NCBI GenBank assembly: GCA_938048185.1
Contig: CALIVT010000037.1
Location: forward strand, 1-33,534
DNA from: an uncultured Arenicella sp.
Lineage (GTDB): Bacteria; Pseudomonadota; Gammaproteobacteria; Arenicellales; Arenicellaceae
Direction: 5' to 3'
DNA: 33,534 bases
Each line of letters starts with the position of its first letter. Position 1 is the stretch's first letter. The notes beneath the pieces were generated by a model. The model saw only the letters and a program-made list of their open reading frames with translations, searched no databases and had not been told where the DNA came from. Shown here piece by piece: positions 29,012 through 33,534 of the stretch. Position numbers and translations under genes: made by a program.

Positions 29012-30358
29012 ATGACAAAAAAATTCTTTGGCACCGACGGTGTCCGCGGTGCGGTTGGCGTTGAGCCGATTACGCCCAAAACCATCGTCCATTTAGGTTG
29101 GGCTTTAGGCACAGTGATAAAAAAACACTATGGCAAAGGCTCGGTGCTGGTTGGTAAAGATACGCGGGTATCGGGTTATTTACTTGAGTCCGCAATGGAA
29201 GCTGGCCTTTCTTCTGCGGGCATGGACGTCACCATGCTCGGCCCACTGCCGACACCGGCAATCGCCTATTTAACCCAGACCGCGCGCGCGAATGCTGGGG
29301 TCGTAATTAGCGCGTCGCACAACCATTATTCTGATAACGGTATTAAGTTTTTCTCGCCTAATGGCACAAAAATTTCAGACAGCATTCAAGACGAAATCGA
29401 AGCCTTAATGACACAACAAATGTCGGTTGTGCCATCGAATGAGCTGGGCAAAGCGAGTCGAATGGACGACGCAGTTGGCCGTTATGTTGAGTTTTGTAAA
29501 GGCACAATCCCGCGGCGCATGAGTTTTAAAGGCTTGAAAGTTGCGTTGGATTGCGCCAACGGCGCTGCTTATCAATCAGCCCCCGCGGCTTTTCATGAGC
29601 TTGGCGCTGATATTCATGTGATTAACAATCACCCCAATGGCTTTAATATCAATAATGCGTGCGGTTCCACGCACATCGAAGGCCTGCAAGCCTTGGTACT
29701 CGAAAAGCAGTGCGATGTTGGCATAGCCTTTGATGGTGATGCGGACCGAGTGCTTATGGTGGATAAAAACGGTGACGTTGTTGATGGTGATCAACTGCTA
29801 TTTGTGATCGCCAATAGCCTGCACAAGCAAGGTCGTCTAAAAGGTGGGGTGGTCGGTACTGTGATGAGCAATCTTGGCATGCAAAAAGCGTTCGAAGAGC
29901 GCGATGTTCCATTTGTGCGAGCGAAAGTGGGTGACCGCTATGTCATGCAAGAGCTCAAAGCACGAGATTGGGTGATTGGCGGTGAATCATCTGGCCATAT
30001 TATTTGTTTGGATAAAACGACTACAGGTGATGGTTTGGTGTCGGCGCTACAAGTTTTGACGCAAGTGCAGTTCATGGCACAGCCCTTACATGAACTGGCT
30101 GCGAAAATGCAAATGTACCCCCAGACTATGATCAATGTTGAATTGTCGCAGGGCGCTAACGCCGCGCAAATTTGTGAGTTAGACGCGGTGATTAATGCCG
30201 TACTCGATGCCGAAACCAAATTGGCCGGTACTGGTCGAGTGCTATTGCGCCCATCGGGCACCGAGCCTGTTATTCGGGTGATGGTTGAGGGGCAAGATAA
30301 CGATCGGGTTCAAGCATGTTGCGAGGAAATTTCGGCAGTTGTCGCTAATCAGCTCTAA
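29012..30358 (+). CDS. glmM: phosphoglucosamine mutase
   Basis: GlmM converts glucosamine-6-phosphate to glucosamine-1-phosphate for peptidoglycan and LPS. The 448 residues contain the N-terminal FGTDGVRG, the phosphorylated active-site Ser102 in ISASHNHYSDNGIKFF, the metal-binding FDGDADRV, the sugar-binding GGESSGH, and RPSGTEPVIRVMVE in the C-terminal phosphate-binding domain. The folP-glmM pairing is strongly conserved. The ATG at 29012 follows a short gap. Confidence 0.98.
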   Translation: MTKKFFGTDGVRGAVGVEPITPKTIVHLGWALGTVIKKHYGKGSVLVGKDTRVSGYLLESAMEAGLSSAGMDVTMLGPLPTPAIAYLTQTARANAGVVISASHNHYSDNGIKFFSPNGTKISDSIQDEIEALMTQQMSVVPSNELGKASRMDDAVGRYVEFCKGTIPRRMSFKGLKVALDCANGAAYQSAPAAFHELGADIHVINNHPNGFNINNACGSTHIEGLQALVLEKQCDVGIAFDGDADRVLMVDKNGDVVDGDQLLFVIANSLHKQGRLKGGVVGTVMSNLGMQKAFEERDVPFVRAKVGDRYVMQELKARDWVIGGESSGHIICLDKTTTGDGLVSALQVLTQVQFMAQPLHELAAKMQMYPQTMINVELSQGANAAQICELDAVINAVLDAETKLAGTGRVLLRPSGTEPVIRVMVEGQDNDRVQACCEEISAVVANQL

Positions 30359-30361
30359 GAG

Positions 30362-30376
30362 AGGCTGTTCGAGCCT
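30362..30376 (+). other. short hairpin after glmM
   Basis: AGGCT and AGCCT form a 5-bp stem with loop GTTCG directly after the glmM stop, without a T tract. A second stem, TGCGAG/CTCGCA (30383-30405), follows. Together they may mark the transcript end before tpiA, which has a 221-bp gap upstream. Confidence 0.35.
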
Positions 30377-30579
30377 AGAGTTTGCGAGGTCGTTGTGAGC
30401 TCGCATACCTGGCATGCGCTTCGGGCCTTTATTAATGGCGCGTTTGCCGATATAAATCACTGATGTTCGCCCCGACATACCCAGGTCACCGAGACATGAC
30501 ACTTCATCAAATCTAGTAGTGCAAACCCATGCGCTATGCTAATATCCGCGCTCACTTAAATCTGAGTAAAGAGGGTCTT

Positions 30580-31383
30580 ATGCGGCGTTTTTTAGTAGCA
30601 GGTAATTGGAAGATGCACGGCAGTTCAGAAATGACCGCCGATTTAATATCTGGCGTGGCACGTAGAGCCTTCGACGCTGCAAGTTTAAGTGAGAAGCGAG
30701 CGTTAGCGTATGACATCTTGGTATGTCCGCCGGCACCTTTTTTGGTGCAAGCGGTACACGACGCCGATGCACAGTATATTTCGGTAGGCGCGCAAAATGT
30801 GAGTCAATATGATTCAGGCGCGTATACCGGTGAAGTGTCGTTAGCGATGTTAGCTGAGGTTGGTTGTGAATATGTATTGATCGGGCACTCCGAACGTCGC
30901 GAGATATTTGGCGAGTCCGATCAAGTGATCGCGCAAAAATTTGCTGCGTGTGTTGGTTTTGGTAGTGAGGTCATTCCGTTACTTTGTATTGGTGAGACCT
31001 TGTCGCAACGAAAATCAGGCGACACTGAAAAAGTTGTCGCTGCTCAATTAGACGCGGTGCTCAACGAAGTGGGCATTGAGGGCTTCGCTAAGGCCGTGAT
31101 CGCATATGAGCCCGTGTGGGCAATCGGTACCGGTGAAACCGCCAGCCCTGAGCAAGCACAAGAAGTTCATGCGTTTATTCGCAATAAACTTCGAGGGCTA
31201 GATAAGCCAATTGCCGAGAAGATACAGATTCTTTACGGCGGCAGCGTGAAGCCCGCAAACGCGGAAGAGCTTTTCGCTCAAGAAGATATAGATGGCGGCC
31301 TAATAGGAGGCGCGTCATTGAAGGTTGATAGTTTTGCAGGTATTTGTGAAGTCGCACAAAGACTGTCGCACGACAGGGTTTAG
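30580..31383 (+). CDS. tpiA: triosephosphate isomerase
   Basis: TpiA interconverts dihydroxyacetone phosphate and glyceraldehyde-3-phosphate in glycolysis. The 267 residues show GNWKMHG with Lys11, VLIGHSERR with His103, AYEPVWAIGTG with the catalytic Glu177, and YGGSVKPAN plus GGLIGGASL in the phosphate-binding loops. The ATG at 30580 (GAGGG just upstream) is preferred to the ATG at 30529, which would add 17 residues before the conserved start. tpiA between glmM and secG is the typical order in Pseudomonas-like gammaproteobacteria. Confidence 0.97.
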   Translation: MRRFLVAGNWKMHGSSEMTADLISGVARRAFDAASLSEKRALAYDILVCPPAPFLVQAVHDADAQYISVGAQNVSQYDSGAYTGEVSLAMLAEVGCEYVLIGHSERREIFGESDQVIAQKFAACVGFGSEVIPLLCIGETLSQRKSGDTEKVVAAQLDAVLNEVGIEGFAKAVIAYEPVWAIGTGETASPEQAQEVHAFIRNKLRGLDKPIAEKIQILYGGSVKPANAEELFAQEDIDGGLIGGASLKVDSFAGICEVAQRLSHDRV

Positions 31384-31402
31384 ATTAGCCACTTAGGCTT
31401 CT

Positions 31403-31531
31403 TTATAGATCGCTCAGGGCTGTTAAGAAAAGGCTCAGGGCTGTTTAGAAAAGGCTCAGGGCTGTTAAGAAAAAAGGCTCAGGGCTGTTAAGAAAATAGC
31501 TCAGGGCTGTTATAGATCGCTCAGGGCTGTT
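31403..31531 (+). repeat. tandem array of six GCTCAGGGCTGTT units
   Basis: Six exact copies of GCTCAGGGCTGTT begin at 31412, 31433, 31454, 31477, 31499 and 31519, spaced 21, 21, 23, 22 and 20 bp. Spacers are A-rich (mostly AAGAAAA or TAGAAAA). The first and last copies are both preceded by TTATAGATC, so the array is bracketed by two identical 22-bp segments. It lies in the 257-bp gap between tpiA and secG and encodes nothing evident. Confidence 0.95.
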
Positions 31532-31593
31532 TAGTATGGGCTTTTTTACTTGAAAACCTGAGCTTTAAACAGATATAGCAAGAATAAATTGAG

Positions 31594-31616
31594 TCGAGCG
31601 GCGGTGCTGCGCTCGA
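31594..31616 (+). promoter_or_regulatory. hairpin upstream of secG
   Basis: TCGAGCG (31594-31600) pairs with CGCTCGA (31610-31616) over a 9-nt loop, 24 bp before the secG ATG. There is no T tract. A CCTGAGC at 31557-31563 is the reverse complement of the start of each array unit and could pair with one. Confidence 0.45.
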
Positions 31617-31640
31617 ATACATAATAAAAAGAGTTTTAGA

Positions 31641-32102
31641 ATGAATATTATTACTATTTTATTGATCGTGAACGTGTTCGCGGCAATCGGCATCATCGCT
31701 TTGGTGTTAATGCAGCAGAGTAAAGGTGACATGGGGTCGGCATTTGGCGGCGGTGGCTCGCAAAGCATGTTCGGCAGTCGTGGTTCAGCAAATTTCCTAA
31801 GTCGTGCTACGTCGACACTGGTTACCGTATTCTTTATCAGCAGTTTAGCGCTGGCGTATACCTATGCCAAACGCAATCAAGCGGATGAGGAAATACCTAC
31901 TATTTCAGTTGAACAGAACAGCGAAGTACCCAGTGTCGAAGAAGATATTGTTGACCCATCGGTCGATGAAAATTCATCGGTGCCTGTCATCGAAATTCCG
32001 TCTGGTGACGAGCTGTCCGTTCCAACGTTAGAAGAGTCTGCGGCTGAAATAGAGCAAGCTATTGACGCGCAAGACAGCGACGTTCCAGCGACGGAGCAAT
32101 AG
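31641..32102 (+). CDS. secG: preprotein translocase subunit SecG
   Basis: SecG is the small subunit of the SecYEG channel. The 153 residues have two membrane helices (about 2-22 and 53-72), with the conserved cytoplasmic loop LMQQSKGDMGSAFGGGGSQSMFGSRGSANFLSRAT between them. Residues from about 80 form an acidic, Val/Pro/Ser-rich tail with loose repeats such as VPSVEED, DPSVDEN and VPTLEES. The tail makes the protein about 40 residues longer than E. coli SecG. secG followed by tRNA-Leu(GAG) matches the E. coli secG-leuU order. Confidence 0.95.
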   Translation: MNIITILLIVNVFAAIGIIALVLMQQSKGDMGSAFGGGGSQSMFGSRGSANFLSRATSTLVTVFFISSLALAYTYAKRNQADEEIPTISVEQNSEVPSVEEDIVDPSVDENSSVPVIEIPSGDELSVPTLEESAAEIEQAIDAQDSDVPATEQ

Positions 32103-32108
32103 GTAAAT

Positions 32109-32191
32109 CACGCGTAGCGTGTGACTAAGCGCCATAGGGTGATGTTTAGTAGTAAGAATTTGGTAATGCTCAGGTGGTGGAATTGGTAGAC
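32109..32191 (+). repeat. 83-bp direct repeat, copy 1, with tRNA-Leu 5' half
   Basis: This copy matches 32241-32323 at 81 of 83 positions (differences at 32129 and 32156). It comprises the hairpin CACGC-GTA-GCGTG, a spacer, and from 32168 the first 24 bases of tRNA-Leu, through the D arm. The anticodon and T arms do not follow, so this is a tRNA fragment, not a gene. Confidence 0.93.
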
Positions 32192-32243
32192 GACGTGCAC
32201 GAAGCACAAGTGTCGCGCAGGGCAGGAGCCCGAAAGCGACCAC
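32192..32243 (+). other. structured insert between the two repeat copies
   Basis: It replaces the 3' half of a tRNA and holds two stems. One is GTGC-ACGAA-GCAC (32195-32207). The other is a larger stem, GTGTCGC with GCGACCAC (one bulged C), enclosing GGGC-AGGA-GCCC (32210-32243). No T-loop sequence is present. Function unknown. Confidence 0.6.
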
Positions 32244-32323
32244 GCGTAGCGTGTGACTAAACGCCATAGGGTGATGTTTAGTAGTAAAAATTTGGTAATG
32301 CTCAGGTGGTGGAATTGGTAGAC
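32241..32323 (+). repeat. 83-bp direct repeat, copy 2, leading into tRNA-Leu
   Basis: This is the second copy of the repeat at 32109-32191, offset by 132 bp. Its last 24 bases are the 5' end of the intact tRNA-Leu gene. Confidence 0.93.
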
Positions 32324-32384
32324 ACGCTGTCTTGAGGGGGCAGTGGCGCGAGCCGTGCGGGTTCAAGTCCCGCTCTGAGCACCA
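32300..32384 (+). tRNA. leuU: tRNA-Leu, anticodon GAG
   Basis: An 85-base class II tRNA including an encoded CCA. Acceptor GCTCAGG pairs with TCTGAGC (one G-T pair). The D arm is GTGGAATTGGTAGACAC, the anticodon arm CTGTC-TTGAGGG-GGCAG with GAG at 32334-32336, the long variable arm GGC-GCGA-GCC, and the T arm GCGGG-TTCAAGT-CCCGC. It reads CUC and CUU codons. Its place after secG matches leuU in E. coli. The 3' end is a common integration target, and a truncated integrase gene follows. Confidence 0.97.
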
Positions 32385-32390
32385 AATTAC

Positions 32391-32432
32391 GCAGAAAAAA
32401 CCTTTTAAAATCAAGGGTTACAATTTTTCTGC
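32391..32432. repeat. inverted repeat 6 bases after the tRNA CCA
   Basis: GCAGAAAAA (32391-32399) and TTTTTCTGC (32424-32432) are perfect 9-bp arms; an inner AACC/GGTT (32399-32402, 32416-32419) can extend pairing. On the sense strand it may end the tRNA transcript. Alternatively it belongs to the attachment site. TCTGTTAC is repeated directly at 32451 and 32464, just before the integrase ATG. Confidence 0.55.
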
Positions 32433-32472
32433 CTTATGAAAAAGAAGTAGTCTGTTACTTCGGTCTGTTACA

Positions 32473-32859
32473 ATGAAGCGCAGCTCACCTTCATATGTAA
32501 CCATCAGTAAGCATGGAGTGTATTACTTTCAAATGAGGGTATCCCATTCTTCTGCTAAAAAGTTGGGGATAAATTCTCTTCTCTACAGGAAGTCGCTTGG
32601 TACTAAGAATAGAAGGGAAGCTGTTTCACTAGCGAGGAGGTATTGGGTTAAAATAGAGCGTCAATTACTATTTGGACGCAATATGCCAATCAAGCATTCT
32701 GATATTACTCTAAGCGAGTATCTCGAAATAGAAGAGAAAGAACACCAGAATAAACTTCAAAAGTCGAGATATATTGGTCTAGCCTTAGATTTTACTCAAA
32801 GGTATGAATCTATCCCCGATTGGGATGAAATGACGAGAGAAGTCTTAACGGACCACTAA
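32473..32859 (+). pseudogene. truncated tyrosine recombinase (phage-type integrase), N-terminal part
   Basis: The 128 residues resemble only the N-terminal region of phage or island integrases: YVTISKHGVYYFQMRVSHSSAKKLGINSLLYRKSLGTKNRREAVSLARRYW, the pattern of the DUF6538-like arm-binding domain. Such enzymes are usually 350-450 residues; the core-binding and catalytic domains (R..HxxR..Y) are missing and do not appear downstream. The TAA (32857-32859) lies within the first two bases of an inverted repeat, suggesting that an element or deletion broke the gene. Its place and orientation just after tRNA-Leu are typical of an island integrated at that tRNA. No function is expected. Confidence 0.8.
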
Positions 32860-32943
32860 CTGTCTACTTTGATTCTAAGAGGCTACAAAGATGTGTCAAT
32901 TATTGACTCAAAATAGACAGTTTCTGGTGTGTCTATTTTGAGT
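32858..32943. repeat. small palindromic (MITE-like) element after integrase fragment
   Basis: AACTGTCTACTTTGA (32858-32872) and TCAAAATAGACAGTT (32908-32922) are inverted copies matching at 14 of 15 positions. A third copy, GTCTATTTTGAGT (32931-32943), is an exact 13-bp inverse of 32906-32918. The 65-bp core is small enough for a MITE or for the fused ends of a deleted insertion sequence. No matching element is identified. Confidence 0.6.
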
Positions 32944-33077
32944 GTAGTCATAATCGACATTGTCATTAAACGGCCTCCTGTCTGAAATAAGTGCTGTATT
33001 TATTTATGCATCCTTTGCATACTTGATCGAGCTTAAAGCGTTGAGCTTTGGGTATACGATTAACGACGGTAAGGTCT

Positions 33078-33413
33078 ATGCATAAAACTGTATTTATTAG
33101 CTATTCTCACAAAGATGAGGCTTACAAGGACGCGCTTGACGAGCATTTATCTTTGCTAAAAAGAAATGGACTCATTTCAATTTGGCACGATAGGAAAATA
33201 ACTGCTGGCGATGAGTGGAAAGGCCAGATAGATGACAACCTTGATAACTCTGACATTGTTCTTTTGCTCATTAGTTCTGCTTTTATAGCGTCTGATTATT
33301 GCATTGATGTTGAGATGGCTAAAGCCATTAAGAATCATCAATCAGGCCGTTCTATTATTATCCCGATCATTGTACGAAGCTGTGATTGGAAGGAGTGGTT
33401 CGCCCCGGGTTGA
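33078..33413 (+). pseudogene. TIR-domain protein truncated by an insertion sequence
   Basis: The N-terminal 105 or so residues are a clear bacterial TIR domain: KTVFISYSHKDE at 3-14, ISIWHDRKITAGDEWKGQI at about 33-51, SAFIASDYCIDVEM with candidate catalytic Glu79, and IIPIIVRSCDWK at 94-105. TIR domains of this kind cleave NAD+ or make cyclic nucleotides in anti-phage systems. From about 33396 the sequence matches the left end of an IS3-type element, and the frame stops at 33413 after WFAPG. The domain's last segment and any effector or sensor region are therefore lost or lie beyond the IS. The ATG at 33078 with GGTAAGG upstream is preferred to the TTG at 33048. A role in defence is inference from the family and the island context. 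Confidence 0.8.
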
Positions 33414-33534
33414 TCGGAGACTAATTTTCTTGAGAGGATTAGACAATGAACAGAAGACCTGGATATTCACCCGAAGTACGGGAACGCGCAGTTCGGTTGG
33501 TATTAACCACCGAGCATGAACATAAATCACGATG
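33396..33534 (+). mobile_element. left end of an IS3-family insertion sequence
   Basis: TGGTTCGCCCCGGGTTGATC (33396-33415), followed by GGAGACT, resembles the terminal repeat of IS3-type elements, and 31 bp after those bases an IS3-type OrfA begins. The boundary is placed where the TIR reading frame departs from its family pattern. The right end lies outside the window. Confidence 0.65.
33446..33534 (+). CDS. IS3-family transposase OrfA, 3' end beyond window
   Basis: The frame starts at ATG 33446 with GAGAGGA upstream and runs off the window edge. The 29 visible residues begin NRRPGYSPEVRERAVRLVL, the start of the helix-turn-helix of IS3-type OrfA proteins (YSPEVRERAVRLV is characteristic). 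Normally OrfB follows and is joined by -1 frameshifting; it is not visible here. Confidence 0.75.
   Translation, partial: MNRRPGYSPEVRERAVRLVLTTEHEHKSR

Noticed and set aside
31403-31531. Repeat array as a CRISPR
   Set aside because: Units are 13 bp with spacers of 7-10 bp that are nearly identical to each other, and no cas genes are near.
32168-32240. First tRNA-Leu copy as a second tRNA gene
   Set aside because: Only the acceptor 5' strand and D arm are present; there is no matching 3' acceptor strand, anticodon loop or TTCAA loop.
32028-32414. 128-codon minus-strand frame over the tRNA-Leu region, including the text ERDLNPHG
   Set aside because: This is the well-known false protein produced by translating the antisense of tRNA-Leu; the internal repeat in it simply mirrors the DNA repeat at 32109 and 32241.
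33023-33058. Promoter for the TIR gene from TTGATC and TATACG
   Set aside because: The spacing is 24 bp, too long for a sigma-70 promoter, and no better pair was found.
33304-33519. 71-codon plus-strand frame spanning the TIR/IS junction
   Set aside because: It runs out of frame through both the TIR gene and the IS3 OrfA, whose own frames are supported by family motifs.

Overview
The window looks like a chromosomal segment of a gammaproteobacterium, probably environmental or marine. The evidence is gene order: gyrA-serC-pheA-tyrA-aroA-cmk-rpsA-ihfB-lapA-lapB and dapB-carA-carB-greA / yhbY-rlmE-ftsH-folP-glmM-tpiA-secG-tRNA-Leu(GAG) are both conserved gammaproteobacterial blocks. The genus cannot be fixed from the sequence alone.

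Layout. 1-2358 is the 3' part of gyrA. 2419-5741 is an accessory secreted-protein block between gyrA and serC: a small exported protein of unknown function, a zinc metalloprotease with HEIGH and SHWD motifs, and an M35-like (aspzincin) metalloprotease with a CARDB-like domain. The two proteases end in nearly the same unusual tail (PILxLLLxDD). 6051-12430 carries serine and aromatic amino-acid synthesis (serC, serA, pheA, tyrA, aroA) plus cmk, closely packed. 12512-16378 holds ribosomal protein S1, IHF-beta and LapA/LapB, which control envelope (LPS) assembly. 16490-17884 is an unrecognised acidic protein at the junction of the two ancestral blocks.

17936-23868 is dapB, then a structured carAB leader (promoter, 20-codon mini-ORF, strong terminator-like hairpin, second hairpin), then carA, carB and greA. 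23904-25014 is a decayed secreted DUF1570-like gene with an ATT where the start should be, two frame shifts and a broken HExxH motif. yhbY (minus strand) diverges from rlmE, followed by ftsH, folP, glmM and tpiA. A six-copy 13-bp repeat array separates tpiA from secG.

The right end (32103-33534) is the most accessory part. An 83-bp direct repeat duplicates the 5' half of tRNA-Leu(GAG), with a structured 49-nt insert between the copies, and the intact tRNA follows. Directly after its CCA come inverted repeats, a truncated tyrosine-recombinase N-terminus, a small palindromic (MITE-like) element, a TIR-domain gene cut short, and the left end of an IS3-type insertion sequence. This looks like the eroded edge of a genomic island at tRNA-Leu, where rimP-nusA would normally follow. 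No complete new system is visible. The best leads are the shared protease tail, the carAB leader, the repeat array, the tRNA-half duplication and the TIR island edge.
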